Shown here: positions 34,752 through 43,466 of the stretch, piece after piece
Numbering within the stretch: position 1 is the first letter of the stretch
Layout: every line of letters starts with the position of its first letter
DNA from: Bin87 sp034423595
GTDB lineage: Bacteria > Chloroflexota > Dehalococcoidia > Lucifugimonadales > UBA3495
Direction: 5' to 3'
NCBI GenBank assembly: GCA_965207025.1
Contig: OZ242258.1
Location: forward strand, 4,340,001-4,404,000
DNA: 64,000 nt
The notes under the pieces: generated by a model
The model's database searches: none
Told to the model about the DNA's origin: nothing
What the model saw: only the letters and a program-made list of their open reading frames with translations
Program-made: the position numbers and the translations under genes

Positions 34752-35228
34752 ATGGGGAACGGACTGGAAATAACCATCATCAGTGTGCTGGGCGGCATCA
34801 TAGTAGCCTTGGCTATCCTCGGGGGGACCGGGTTCTTTTGGCTGGCCAACCGGATCTACCGTCTCACGGAGTCCAACGCCGAATCTCATAAAGAACTCAG
34901 CGAGCAAAACGCGGTCACCCACAAAGAACTCAGTGAGCGAATCGCCGCTAGCCACAAAGAACTCAGTGAGCAAATCGCCGCTAGCCGTAAAGAACTCAGC
35001 GAGAAAATCGACCGGGCAGTTGGCGAATTGCGCGAAGATATGACACAGCAAATGGCTCAAATAAAAGCTGAAATTATCAACGCACTGGTGCATCATACCC
35101 ATCCAGAACCCGGCGGGCCCCCGGTTTTTACTGCTCCGCCACCGGTTGTGCAGCCGGAGCCACCTGCCCAGAATGGCGCTCCCGGTCCGGCATCCGCCCA
35201 ACCGGAATCCGCTCCGGCTGATGATTAA
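34752..35228 (+). CDS. Membrane-anchored hendecad coiled-coil protein
   Basis: A 158-aa protein with one N-terminal membrane segment (IISVLGGIIVALAILGGTGF). Four consecutive 11-residue units follow: HKELSEQNAVT, HKELSERIAAS, HKELSEQIAAS, RKELSEKIDRA. A continued helix and a Pro/Ala/Glu-rich disordered tail end the protein. The hendecad period predicts a weakly right-handed coiled coil or membrane-proximal stalk. Start ATG 34752 is preferred over upstream non-ATG codons. I do not recognise a named family. Confidence 0.72.
   Translation: MGNGLEITIISVLGGIIVALAILGGTGFFWLANRIYRLTESNAESHKELSEQNAVTHKELSERIAASHKELSEQIAASRKELSEKIDRAVGELREDMTQQMAQIKAEIINALVHHTHPEPGGPPVFTAPPPVVQPEPPAQNGAPGPASAQPESAPADD
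34887..35018 (+). repeat. Four 33-bp tandem units
   Basis: Units at 34887, 34920, 34953 and 34986 share the core AAAGAACTCAG(C/T)GAG and encode the 11-residue coiled-coil unit. Units 2 and 3 differ at one base, which points to recent duplication. Confidence 0.9.
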
Positions 35229-35231
35229 CCA

Positions 35232-35609
35232 CTACGCCGCGTTGTTGTCGTCCATGAACATGCCGACGACGTTGCCCTCAGTGTCGCGGAAGTTGGCGAA
35301 GTGTCCCACGCCGGGGATGGCCGTGCGCGGTGTTACGATTTCGCAGCCGGCTTCGGTTACTTTAGCAACGTAGACGTCCAGGTCGTCCACGTTGATTACT
35401 ACCAGGGTTCCGCCGAAGTTGACCGCCGCACCGCGCGAGATCAATGCGCCGCCGATGCCGTAGGGTTCATCGTCGCCGCCGGTGTTTTGCAGGTAGTATT
35501 CCTCCGGCCCGTCCCACTTGCTGGACTGCCAGCCGAACACGTCTGCGTAGAACTTGTTGGCACGCTCGGCGTCGTCAAAGGGCAGTTCAAAATGCACTAC
35601 TTTGGGCAT
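35232..35609 (-). CDS. VOC family protein (glyoxalase/bleomycin resistance-like)
   Basis: A 125-aa protein with the paired beta-alpha-beta-beta-beta layout of the vicinal oxygen chelate superfamily: FELPFDDAERANKFYADVFG in the first half and FANFRDTEGNVVGMF in the second. Candidate metal ligands are the His of VVHFELP and the C-terminal acidic region. Start ATG 35609 follows GGAG. Specific reaction unknown. Its 3' end meets that of the convergent coiled-coil gene. Confidence 0.88.
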   Translation of the reverse strand: MPKVVHFELPFDDAERANKFYADVFGWQSSKWDGPEEYYLQNTGGDDEPYGIGGALISRGAAVNFGGTLVVINVDDLDVYVAKVTEAGCEIVTPRTAIPGVGHFANFRDTEGNVVGMFMDDNNAA

Positions 35610-35645
35610 CGTTACTCCGAATTGCTTTGGCATTATGGCGATTCA

Positions 35646-35676
35646 CGTAGGGGCGGGTTTCAAACCCGCCCCTACG
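35646..35676. repeat. Palindrome CGTAGGGGCGGGTTT...
   Basis: A 14-15 bp perfect stem (CGTAGGGGCGGGTTT / AAACCCGCCCCTACG). Its core equals the inverted repeat at 938-960. It sits just past the 3' end of the GMC gene on the minus strand and may also act as a terminator. Confidence 0.75.
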
Positions 35677-35695
35677 CCGTCATATAGAGTTTCGC

Positions 35696-37290
35696 TCAGG
35701 CGATGGCCGCAGAACCCTCGCCCTTCAGGTAATCGGCGGTGCGCAGCGCCAGTGCCTGTATGGTGGTGGTCGGGTTGATGCAGGCGCCGGTGGTGAAGAT
35801 GCTGCCGTCGATGATGAACAGGTTGGGCACGTCGTGGGCGCGGCCCCAGCGGTCCACCACCGAGCGGTCGGGGTCGGTTCCCATGCGGGCGGTGCCCAGC
35901 AGGTGCCAGCCGGCGTTGCGCCGGAGGCGGGAGGAGATCACTCGCTTGGCTCCGGCGGCCTCCAGCACTTCGGTGGCGCGGGCGATGCCGTGGTCAAGGA
36001 TGGCCCAGGTGTTGTCGCTGACGTGTAGTCAATCTTGGGCGCGGGGATGCCGTCGCCGTCGGTGAGGGTTGGGTCCAGGGTGACGCGGTTGTGTTCCTCG
36101 GGCAGGTCTTCGGTCATGATGACAATGCCCATCTGGTGGCGGAACCGCTCGGCGAAGTCCCGATGGTGTCCCTCGCCCCATTGGACCTGCTGGCCGACCA
36201 AGCCGCCGAGGGCGAGCTGCAAGGGCGCGCCGCCCACGTTGGAAATCTGCATGTCGTAGCCGCGCACGAAGCCTCGGCGCAAGTCGGTCTCGTAGAACTC
36301 CTGGCTGAGCATGGAAGAACCGCGCGGGCCGTCGTCGGGTCCCAGGTCTTCGTCGAACAGGCCGAGCACGTAGCCGCAGGGATGGTGCATCAGGTTGCGT
36401 CCCACCTGGCCGCTGCTGTTGGCGAGGCCGTTGGGGAACAGGGCCGACTTGGAGTTGAGCAGCAGGCGGGAGGTTCCGATGCCATTGCAGGCCAGCACCA
36501 CCACCTTGGCATACTGCGCCTGGAGGTTGCCGTTGTGGTCGTAGTAGGCCGCGCCGGTGGCCCGTCCCGTCTCGTCAACCAGGATCTCGCGGACGCGGGC
36601 GTGGGTGATAAGGCGGGCGCCCTGCTTGAGCGCGCCGGGCCAGAAGATGATGTCGCTGCTGGACGGCGAGCGCAGGTACTCGCCCACGTCGGCCGGCCGG
36701 CCGTCGTACTGCGTGGATGCCACTGCGTTGTCCGACGACCACCAGTGCCAGCCCAGCTTGTTGAAGGCGCGGGCCAGCATCTCGCCGCCCGGTCCGATGG
36801 GCAGCGGCGGCGTGGGACGGGCCGGCTTGGGCGGGTAGGCGGTGTCGCCCTGCAACCCGCTGACGCCGTGGGCGCGGTCGTTCTGGTCGTAGTAGGGTTC
36901 CAGCTCGAAGTAGTCCATGGGCCAGTCGTCGGCGACGCCATCCAGGGACTTGAGGCGGAAGTCCGACGGATGGAATCGGGGGAAGTGGGAACCCCAGTGG
37001 ATGGTGCTGCCGCCCACGGCGTTGTACATGTACGGCGCGATGGGCGTGTCGTCCTCGTTGACCGGATAGTCCTCCGGCAGGCCGCGGAAGTTGGGGTTGG
37101 GATGGAAGTCGGTCTGCCAGTGCAGTTGCGCCTGGGGTTCGCTGACCGGGAAGGCGTTGAGCGGCACCCAGCCGCCCTGCTCCAGGCACACCACCTTGAC
37201 GCCGGCCTGAGTCAGGCTCCAGGTGAAGGCTCCGCCGGAAGCGCCGGCCCCGATGACGAGGACGTCGGCGATGTCGTGTTTGCTGCCCAT
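35696..37290 (-). pseudogene. GMC family oxidoreductase, interrupted by a frameshift
   Basis: The N-terminal 430 residues (MGSKHDIADVLVIGAGASGG, FAD-binding GAGASG, then VGGSTIHWGSH and GWHWWSSDNAV) and the C-terminal part (GWHLLGTARMG, DGSIFTTGACINPTTTIQAL) are both typical of GMC-type FAD oxidoreductases. They lie in different frames. After the codons for PKIDYT, near 36021-36026, one base appears to be missing: shifting by one restores SDNTWAILDHGIARATEVLE and joins the halves without loss. It is either a recent inactivation or a sequencing error. Family members oxidise alcohols or sugars. Confidence 0.85.
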
Positions 37291-37376
37291 GAATGATTGC
37301 TCCTGTACGTGGAGGAAGGTTGCGGCGCATTATAACGTCGTCTTCGGCAAATCACGCAATTCATAATCCCAAACCG

Positions 37377-38096
37377 TCAGTGTTTCCCGTGCCCATAGCC
37401 CAAATGTAACGCTTGTACGCCTGGCCTGGTGTGTATGCAATGGCTAGCGTCGGTGGGGGGCATGAAATCGCGCAGTTGCAGCTTCAAGTCGGGAAAAGCT
37501 TGCGGACTGATGCTGCCATCGGCAGGAACGGTGTGGATGGCGGTGTACGCGCCGTCCACCGGGTCGGTGTGGACAATGACCTCGCGGGTGCGCAGGTTGG
37601 CAACCCACAGCTCGGGGATACTGGCGGCGGCATAGCGGGCGGCTTTGGGACCCAGGTCAAACTCCAGGGAAGTATCGGCCACTTCAATCAGCAACAGCAC
37701 ATCGTCCGACGTGGCAGATTCGGTATAGTAATTATCGCGGAAGCGCAGCAGGGATAAGTCGGGTTCCGGAGCGGTGTAGTCGTTCAGCCGGATGGAGCCT
37801 TGTACGTGTACCAATACCCGGCCCACCAGAGCGGGGGCCAGCAGCATATTCAGCCAGTCGGTGCAAAAGAGATGTGGGTCGCCCATGGCGGCCATGCGAA
37901 ATATCTCCCCGTCCAGCAGCTCGATGTGTTCGTCTTCGTGGAGGATGCCGGCGACCTCCATGGCGACGCACTCGTCCACGGTGAAGAGACGGCGTATGCA
38001 ATGAGGCGGCACGTCGGGCGTTGCGGCCCGGACAGCAGTCGAAGATGCGGGCGGCGGTGCGGGCGCCGGCTCAGTTGGAGCGCTTGCGGTGGTCAT
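37377..38096 (-). CDS. Uma2 family protein (DUF820), classical form
   Basis: A 239-aa Uma2 protein closer to the classical form than the copies at 22-24 kb. It has the family order LFTVDECVAMEVAGILHEDE, HIELLDGEIFRM, GDPHLFCTDWLNMLL, the acidic APEPDLSLLRF and LLIEVADTSLEFDLGPK with the active-site Glu and Lys, then YAAASIPELWVANL. An N-terminal Pro/Ala-rich extension is disordered. ATG 38096 is the likely start. A second Uma2 gene lies 19 bases upstream. Confidence 0.88.
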   Translation of the reverse strand: MTTASAPTEPAPAPPPASSTAVRAATPDVPPHCIRRLFTVDECVAMEVAGILHEDEHIELLDGEIFRMAAMGDPHLFCTDWLNMLLAPALVGRVLVHVQGSIRLNDYTAPEPDLSLLRFRDNYYTESATSDDVLLLIEVADTSLEFDLGPKAARYAAASIPELWVANLRTREVIVHTDPVDGAYTAIHTVPADGSISPQAFPDLKLQLRDFMPPTDASHCIHTRPGVQALHLGYGHGKH

Positions 38097-38115
38097 GGTG
38101 TTGCCTTGGCCATGT

Positions 38116-38847
38116 CTATTGCCCCCGTTCTGCTTCCAGTTGGCGAATACGCTCCAGGGCGGCGTCCCGTTCTGCCTGCGCCACACCCAACGCAGCCTCC
38201 AATTCTTCGGGGTCCATCAGAAACTCGTCCGTTTTGGGATCGTAAAAACGCAGTTTGCCTTGGTCCCAGCACAGGTATAGATCAAGCGGTTCGCAATAGC
38301 CCGACAGCATCCCGAACATCTTGCCGGGCCGGTCGTTGGCCAGCGGTATGGGTTCATAGCGACCATCCACCAGCCGGTCGCCGGCCAGCGGGGCGTCGTG
38401 ATACCGGCCGCCGGAATAATCGAACCGCCAGTATTCGCTGACGCCATAGCGGGCGTAGCCTTCGCGTTTGACGGTGTAGTCGCGGCGTCCAGTATGTTCT
38501 GACGCCACTTCCAGCACGAAGTCCGGTGATTTTCCCACATCGTCGATTTCGTAACCGTTGTTCTCCTCGATGGCGTCGGGATCGACACCGAACGCGACGA
38601 CCAGATCCGGCTCCAGCCAACCGGAACGTATGTGGCTTCTCTCAAAGCAGAGATAGCCTTCCCCACTGACCAGAACATCAGGACGATGAGCAAAGTGTCG
38701 ATAGACGGTATTGCCTATGGCAGCCCTATGGTAATTGTTGTACTGCCTCATATCGCGCTTTTTGGGCGGGTCGGGCAACGGCGGTTTGCGCCGGGCTGGC
38801 CCGCCCGTCTCAGGCTGAACGATGGCGCTGTTGCGAGTAATCATCAT
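38116..38847 (-). CDS. Uma2 family protein (DUF820) with C-terminal coiled coil
   Basis: A 243-aa Uma2-type protein of the subfamily seen at 22339 and 23106: VLVSGEGYLCFE, EPDLVVAFGVDP, SPDFVLEVASEHTGRRDYTVKR, GVSEYWRFDYSGG. It ends with an AERDAALERIRQLEAERGQ coiled coil. It is the fourth Uma2 gene in the window, and the pair here is tandem, as at 22-24 kb. Confidence 0.87.
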   Translation of the reverse strand: MMITRNSAIVQPETGGPARRKPPLPDPPKKRDMRQYNNYHRAAIGNTVYRHFAHRPDVLVSGEGYLCFERSHIRSGWLEPDLVVAFGVDPDAIEENNGYEIDDVGKSPDFVLEVASEHTGRRDYTVKREGYARYGVSEYWRFDYSGGRYHDAPLAGDRLVDGRYEPIPLANDRPGKMFGMLSGYCEPLDLYLCWDQGKLRFYDPKTDEFLMDPEELEAALGVAQAERDAALERIRQLEAERGQ

Positions 38848-38887
38848 TAGCCTCTCAATTGCAACGCGATTGCCGTTTTACCCCGCC

Positions 38888-40087
38888 CTACTTCCGCTCG
38901 AACACTGCCGCCACGCCCTGGCCGCCGCCGACGCACATGGTTTCGAGGCCCCATTGGGCGTCCTGGCGTTCCATCTCGTGCAGCATGGTGGTGAGGATGC
39001 GGGCGCCGGTGGCCGCGATGGGATGGCCCAGGGAGATGCCGGAGCCGTTGACGTTCAGGTTGTCCTCGTGGGGCAGTTGCCACTCGCGCAGCACGGCCAG
39101 CACCTGGGCGGCGAAGGCTTCGTTCAGCTCGATCAGGTCCATGTCGCCGAGGGTCATGCCGATCTTGTCCATCACCTTGTTGACGGCCGGCACGGGGCCG
39201 ATGCCCATGGTGGCGGGATGGCAACCGGTAACGGCCCAACCGCGCAGGAAGGCCATCGGTTCAAGGCCCAGCTCTTCCAGCTTGTCCTCGGCAACTACTA
39301 AACACACCGAGGCGGCGTCGTTCTGGCTGCTGGCGTTGCCGGCGGTGACCACGCCGTCGCGCATGACGGGGCGCAGGCGGCCCAGCACTTCCATGGTGGT
39401 GTCGGCGCGCGGGCCTTCGTCGGCGTCGAAGATCTTGGGGTCGCCGCGACGCTGGGGGATGCTCACGGGGATGATCTCGTCGGCGAACTTGCCGGAGTCG
39501 CGGGCGGCCACGGCGCGCTGGTGGCTGCGCAGGGCGTACTCGTCCTGCTCCTCGCGGGGGATTTCGTACTCGCGGGCCAGGTTCTCGGCAGTCTCTACCA
39601 TGCCGCCGGGGATGGGACCGAAGCGTTCGTCGGGGGCGATGGTGACGCGAGCGCGAGCCAGACGGTCGTGGAAGGTGACGGAGCCGAAGCGGGCGCCCCA
39701 GCGGGACTCGTTGCTGTAGAACTCGGCGCTGCTCATGCTCTCCGCGCCGCCGGCGATGACCACGTCGGCGTTGTCGGTCTGGACGAGCATGGAGGCATTG
39801 AGGATGGCCTGGAGGCCCGAGGAGCAGCGGCGATCCAACTGGTAGCCGGGCACCTCGATGGGCAGCCCCGCCTTGAGGCCGGCCAGCCGTCCGATGGCAG
39901 GGTTCTCACCCGACGGGTACCCGTGGCCCAGGATCACGTCGTCCACCCGGGCGGGGTCAACGCCGCTGCGTTCCAGGGCGGCCTGGATGACGGTGGACGC
40001 CAGCTCGGCGGCCGGCACGTCGCGCAATGCGCCGCCGAAATTCCCGACGGCGGTGCGGACCGGCGCAACTATGGCTACTCCTCGCAT
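38888..40087 (-). CDS. Acetyl-CoA acetyltransferase / thiolase
   Basis: A 399-aa thiolase. The acyl-accepting Cys is C88 in DRRCSSGLQAI; NEAF is present in LIELNEAFAAQVLAV; the catalytic His is in GHPIAATGAR, and the second Cys in MCVGGGQGVAA. Length and motifs match degradative or biosynthetic thiolases that interconvert acetyl-CoA and acetoacetyl-CoA or cleave 3-ketoacyl-CoA. ATG 40087 is chosen over upstream codons because the encoded MRGVAIVAPVRTAVG is the family start. No other fatty-acid genes are adjacent. Confidence 0.93.
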   Translation of the reverse strand: MRGVAIVAPVRTAVGNFGGALRDVPAAELASTVIQAALERSGVDPARVDDVILGHGYPSGENPAIGRLAGLKAGLPIEVPGYQLDRRCSSGLQAILNASMLVQTDNADVVIAGGAESMSSAEFYSNESRWGARFGSVTFHDRLARARVTIAPDERFGPIPGGMVETAENLAREYEIPREEQDEYALRSHQRAVAARDSGKFADEIIPVSIPQRRGDPKIFDADEGPRADTTMEVLGRLRPVMRDGVVTAGNASSQNDAASVCLVVAEDKLEELGLEPMAFLRGWAVTGCHPATMGIGPVPAVNKVMDKIGMTLGDMDLIELNEAFAAQVLAVLREWQLPHEDNLNVNGSGISLGHPIAATGARILTTMLHEMERQDAQWGLETMCVGGGQGVAAVFERK

Positions 40088-40220
40088 AATGACACTCCTT
40101 GTCCGTCCGCCGGACGCGGACGCTTGATGCAACAGAAAATTGTGGCGGTATGATACCCGCTGCCCGTCGCGGTGTAAAACGGAGCGGGCCGGCATGAGAC
40201 GAAATCTGCCGTCCGCTATT

Positions 40221-40229
40221 TGCTACAAT
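40221..40229 (+). promoter_or_regulatory. Extended -10 element upstream of VapBC
   Basis: TGCTACAAT, an extended -10 hexamer (TGnTACAAT), 58 bases before the antitoxin ATG. No clear -35 is seen. The same nine bases occur upstream of the tRNA gene at 40987-40995. Confidence 0.4.
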
Positions 40230-40286
40230 TAGCGTTGGAAAACTTCTTTGCCCAGAGCAGTGACTTTGCGGGAGGAGAAGCCGACG

Positions 40287-40520
40287 ATGCAAAAGGCGTT
40301 GCATATTAGAACGACGGTGTTGCCTGGCGGCAAGGTGGAGTTTACCAGCCCAGAGTTAGAGGCAGGGCAGACGGTTGACGTGGTGGTGTTGCACGACTCC
40401 GCCACGAAGGGCCGTTCCATCATGGAAATTCTCAACAGCGGACCGGAGCGCCGCCTGTTCCAGACGGCCGAGGAAGTGAGGGCGTACCTGGCGGAAGAGA
40501 GAGATTCGTGGGACCGCTGA
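40287..40520 (+). CDS. VapB-like antitoxin
   Basis: A 77-aa protein. The N-terminal half is a small beta-rich fold (LHIRTTVLPGGKVEFTSPEL ... TVDVVVLHD) followed by a helical tail (AEEVRAYLAEERDSW) of the kind that wraps around a PIN toxin. ATG 40287 has GGAGGAG upstream. It overlaps the toxin gene by 13 bases. It would both neutralise the toxin and repress the operon. Confidence 0.82.
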   Translation: MQKALHIRTTVLPGGKVEFTSPELEAGQTVDVVVLHDSATKGRSIMEILNSGPERRLFQTAEEVRAYLAEERDSWDR

Positions 40521-40954
40521 ACCTTCCCCTCGCTGGCCTGGTTTATATTGACGCCAGCAGCCTCATCTACAGCGTGGAGCGGGTGGAACCGTATCGAACC
40601 CTGCTGGAACCGATGTGGCAGGAAGCTCAGGACGGCAATCTCACCATCGTAAGCAGCCCTGTCCTTGTGATCGAGGCGTTGGTAAAACCACTTCGGGAAG
40701 GCAACGAGGAGATCGAAATGCAATACCGTGAGCTGTTCTCGTCCAATGCGGTGAGGTTGCTTGACGCCTCTTACCAAGTGTTTGAGGATGCAGCCCGGCT
40801 GCGCGCCTCGACCGGATTGAAGACGCCCGACGCCCTCCACGCAGCAACGGCTCTTCGGGCCGGCTGCGCGCTCTTCATCACCAACGACACTGACTTTCGC
40901 CGTGTCGAGGGACTTCCCGTAGTGGTTCTGAGCGACCTGCTTAGAGCGACGTAG
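40508..40954 (+). CDS. PIN-domain toxin (VapC-like)
   Basis: A 148-aa PIN ribonuclease. Active-site residues are the Asp of GLVYIDASSLIYSVE, the Glu of VLVIEALVKPL, the Asp of LKTPDALHAATAL and the TNDTDFRR motif. GTG 40508 overlaps the antitoxin gene. Predicted to cleave RNA when the antitoxin is degraded. It lies next to the tRNA-Ala gene where the mobile element is integrated. Confidence 0.9.
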   Translation: MGPLNLPLAGLVYIDASSLIYSVERVEPYRTLLEPMWQEAQDGNLTIVSSPVLVIEALVKPLREGNEEIEMQYRELFSSNAVRLLDASYQVFEDAARLRASTGLKTPDALHAATALRAGCALFITNDTDFRRVEGLPVVVLSDLLRAT

Positions 40955-40986
40955 GGGAGGGGCACGGCGGATTCCGGGCGCCCCTG

Positions 40987-40995
40987 TGCTACAAT
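40987..40995 (+). promoter_or_regulatory. Extended -10 upstream of tRNA-Ala
   Basis: TGCTACAAT 23 bases before the mature 5' end of the tRNA, identical to the element upstream of VapBC. A good -35 is not evident. Confidence 0.45.
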
Positions 40996-41018
40996 CGAAA
41001 GTGGCAACGCGCCAGTAT

Positions 41019-41093
41019 GGGGGCTTAGCTCAGTGGGAGAGCACCTGCTTTGCAAGCAGGGGGTCAGGGGTTCGAATCCCCTAGCCTCCACCA
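41019..41093 (+). tRNA. tRNA-Ala(TGC)
   Basis: All arms pair: acceptor GGGGGCT / AGCCTCC, D stem GCTC/GAGC, anticodon stem CCTGC/GCAGG with loop TTTGCAA (anticodon TGC at 41051-41053), T stem AGGGG/CCCCT with TTCGAAT loop. The acceptor carries the G3:U70 wobble that identifies alanine tRNAs. Discriminator A at 41090 and an encoded CCA at 41091-41093 follow. The gene is intact despite the element beside it. Confidence 0.97.
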
Positions 41094-41121
41094 CCTAATC
41101 CAATACTGCGAACACCGCCGT

Positions 41122-42765
41122 TCAAGGCGATTTCGGCGGTATCGGCTCCCCAGATGGGACTGTCCTCCGGCGTGGGAATGGTGATTCCGATTCCTCAAAC
41201 GACAACAAATCCTCGGTAGCTATGCCAAGGGTGATGTTCACGTTGTTGTCGCCGTCGATGACCACCTGATCAACGAGCAACTGTATGACCTCGCGGCGTT
41301 TCTCGTCGGGGAGGCCGTCCAGGCTTTGGCTGAACCGCTGCGACCACTGGATCAGGTTCTCCATGACCAGGCGTTTCTCGGAAGCCATGGTCTCCCTGGC
41401 GCGGAGGTCGTGCAGGCTGGCCCGGGCGGCCTCCAGCCGCTCGGTGATGAACCGCCGCTGCTGGTCCAGCTGTTCCTCGGTGATCTTCCCCGACACGAAC
41501 AGCCGGATGGCCCGCTCCTCCTCCACCTGGATCTTTCGGAGGTCGCGCTCGGCTCCGGCGATCCGTTCCACCAAGCCGCCGTCAACCTCCGCGTCCATTG
41601 ACTCGATGCCCGCCGCTATGAGCTCGGGATTCCGGACCATGTTCCTGACCTGGCTCCAAACCAGACCCTCCAGCCGTTCGGCGCGGATGGACGCCGGCTT
41701 GCGGCAGCCGAGCCGGTCGTTCAGCATTCCGTAGCATTGGTAGTGGCGCTGGGGGGTTACCCGGTCCCGGGCGACGGGCTTCCCGTCCCGCTTCGTGTAG
41801 GTGCGGTACGAGGACCTACAGGCGAACAACCGGTTGCACTCGGCGCAGGTGACCAGGTGCTGGAGCAGGTAGAAGGCCTTGGTGTTGCGCTTGGAGCGCT
41901 GCTTGCGCTGTTTCTTCAGAGCCTGGGCCCGGTGCCAGGTTTCCCCGTCCACCAGGGGCGGGAAGGGAATCTTGATCCACTCCTCCCTGGGCCTGGGGTA
42001 GACCATCTCGCCGCCTTCGGTGACCACCCAACGGGCCCGGCCGTAGTGCCAGGTACCCTTGTAGACCTCCCGGCGCAGGATGTCGCTGACGTAGGCCTTG
42101 TGCCAGCGGGAGCCGGGGTTCCTGAGGGGGGCGTCTTCGGCCGTGAGCCGCCGGATGATGTCCAACCCCGAGGCGCCCTCGTGGACGTACATTTGGAAGA
42201 TGCTGCGGACGACCTCGGCCTCGGGTTCGTAAATCTCCGGTCTACCGTCGTCGCCGGTGCGGTAGCCGTAGGGCGGGGCGCCGGCGGGCATGCGTCCCTG
42301 CTTGGCCGAGCCGCGCTTGCCCATGGTGGAGCGCTCCCGGAAGTTGTCCAGTTCCAGCTTGCCGATGGCGGCCATGAGTCCGAAGGTCTTCATGTCGATG
42401 GGGTCCATGACGGCTTCCAGCCGGATCTGGTGGGCCTCGATGACCTCCATCAGGGCGGCGGCAGGGAACATGCCCCGGCTGAGGCGGTCGGACTTCCAGC
42501 AGACGATGGTGTCGAACCGTTCCCGCTTGGCGTCCTCCAGCATCCGCTGGAACTCGGGGCGCTTCTTGGACCAGCCCCTACCCACCTCCTGGTATCGGGC
42601 GGTGATGGTCAGCCCCTTTTGCTGGCAGTAGGCCTCCATATCGGCCACCTGCTCGGAGATGGAGGTCTTGTCGTCCTCGGCCTGGCTCTTGTCCGAAACG
42701 CGGGCGTAGATGGCCGCCCGCTGGCCGGCGGTTCGGTTCTGCGCCCTGGCTCTGGTTCTCGCCAT
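41122..42765 (-). CDS. Large serine recombinase / integrase
   Basis: A 547-aa large serine recombinase. The catalytic domain begins AAIYARVSDKSQAEDD with nucleophile Ser24 and includes CWKSDRLSRG and RERSTMGKRGSAKQGR. A recombinase domain (PYGYRTGDDGRPEIYEPEAE ...) and a zinc ribbon follow (CAECNRLFAC ... YQCYGMLNDRLGC). A coiled-coil region (EEERAIRLFVSGKITEEQLD ... AARASLHDLRARE) and a short tail end the protein. ATG 42765 has CAGGAGG upstream. It would integrate and, with a directionality factor, excise the element. Its 3' end is 28 bases from the tRNA. Confidence 0.95.
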   Translation of the reverse strand: MARTRARAQNRTAGQRAAIYARVSDKSQAEDDKTSISEQVADMEAYCQQKGLTITARYQEVGRGWSKKRPEFQRMLEDAKRERFDTIVCWKSDRLSRGMFPAAALMEVIEAHQIRLEAVMDPIDMKTFGLMAAIGKLELDNFRERSTMGKRGSAKQGRMPAGAPPYGYRTGDDGRPEIYEPEAEVVRSIFQMYVHEGASGLDIIRRLTAEDAPLRNPGSRWHKAYVSDILRREVYKGTWHYGRARWVVTEGGEMVYPRPREEWIKIPFPPLVDGETWHRAQALKKQRKQRSKRNTKAFYLLQHLVTCAECNRLFACRSSYRTYTKRDGKPVARDRVTPQRHYQCYGMLNDRLGCRKPASIRAERLEGLVWSQVRNMVRNPELIAAGIESMDAEVDGGLVERIAGAERDLRKIQVEEERAIRLFVSGKITEEQLDQQRRFITERLEAARASLHDLRARETMASEKRLVMENLIQWSQRFSQSLDGLPDEKRREVIQLLVDQVVIDGDNNVNITLGIATEDLLSFEESESPFPRRRTVPSGEPIPPKSP

Positions 42766-43302
42766 GTTTGCCTCCTGCTGATTACTTCCATAACAAAAAG
42801 ACCCGCCTCCTGTCGAGAGCGGGCCTGCGGGTAGTACAATGCCACCGCATCACCTGCTTCTCTCAGGTGGCGCCGGGCCCGGGGTGTTTGCAGCACCGCC
42901 GGGCCAACCGTTGCTCAGGATGATACCAAGTAGGGGCGGCGGCGTCAAAGAATGTCATAATAGGGAAGAGCCGAACTGGGTCATTCTGCTCCGCCGCCGC
43001 CAACGGCCAGCTCGTGTTCCTGCCTGCTTTCGCCACGGGCGGGCTGTCCATCGGTGGCGTGTTCCAGCAGGAGGCAGTAAAGACGGCGCAGACGGTCCCT
43101 GGCGTCGGGGCCGGGGTTGAAGTCGATGGTGACCACGCCTAACTCATGGGCGCACCCGCCCCGTGTCTTCGGTGTCGCAGGTTTCCTGGGTTCTCTCAAT
43201 GTTCGCCGCTCTCACCGGAATGACGCTCGTCCGGGTGTTGGACGCGGGCTTGCCCGGCGAACGTCTGGCATAGGGTCAGTGTGAGCGATGGGGAAATCCG
43301 GC
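42766..43302. other. Region upstream of the recombinase, few coding signals
   Basis: About 540 bases. It contains a GC hairpin region near 42798-42832 (ACCCGC / GCGGGT) and one possible small minus-strand gene at 42981-43199. The rest shows no convincing gene. Confidence 0.5.
42981..43199 (-). CDS. Possible small protein between hairpin element and recombinase
   Basis: Up to 72 aa, with a plausible folded core VVTIDFNPGPDARDRLRRLY followed by CLLLEHATDG. The TTG start at 43199 is weak, and a GTG giving MVTIDFNPG is an alternative. It lies on the same strand as the recombinase with a shared hairpin element upstream. I do not recognise a family; it could be a directionality factor, but this is a guess from position. 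Confidence 0.35.
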   Translation of the reverse strand: MREPRKPATPKTRGGCAHELGVVTIDFNPGPDARDRLRRLYCLLLEHATDGQPARGESRQEHELAVGGGGAE

Positions 43303-43333
43303 GTTATCCCTCGAAAGGGATTTCATCCGTGAA
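43303..43333 (-). promoter_or_regulatory. Shared hairpin element, copy 1
   Basis: A 31-base element with perfect stem ATCCCT/AGGGAT and CGAA loop, followed by TTTCATC. It matches 58980-59010 at 28 of 31 bases. On the minus strand it lies upstream of the recombinase-side genes; the other copy is upstream of the transfer operon. Confidence 0.65.
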
Positions 43334-43466
43334 GTTTTCATGTGTGAAATGTCGTTTAGCCTGGACAGGGCGATAGGGATAGGCGCAGTTATTTGGGTAG
43401 TGGGCGGTTGGAGAGGGGACTGATGACGCGAACTCGGCAGGGTCGGGGCCAATGGAACAGAATGGC

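Noticed and set aside
34887..35018. Regularly spaced 33-bp repeats suggesting a CRISPR array
   Set aside because: The units are contiguous with no spacers, keep a reading frame and encode a coiled coil; no cas genes are nearby.
36021..36026. Stop signal in the GMC gene as another selenocysteine or programmed frameshift
   Set aside because: The two halves are in different frames, so no single TGA joins them. No slippery heptamer or conserved site is seen; a one-base loss explains it better.
41060..41093. A second copy of the tRNA-Ala 3' end as the right attachment site
   Set aside because: I found no other copy of this sequence in the window; the right end must lie outside, so no attachment-site pair is claimed.
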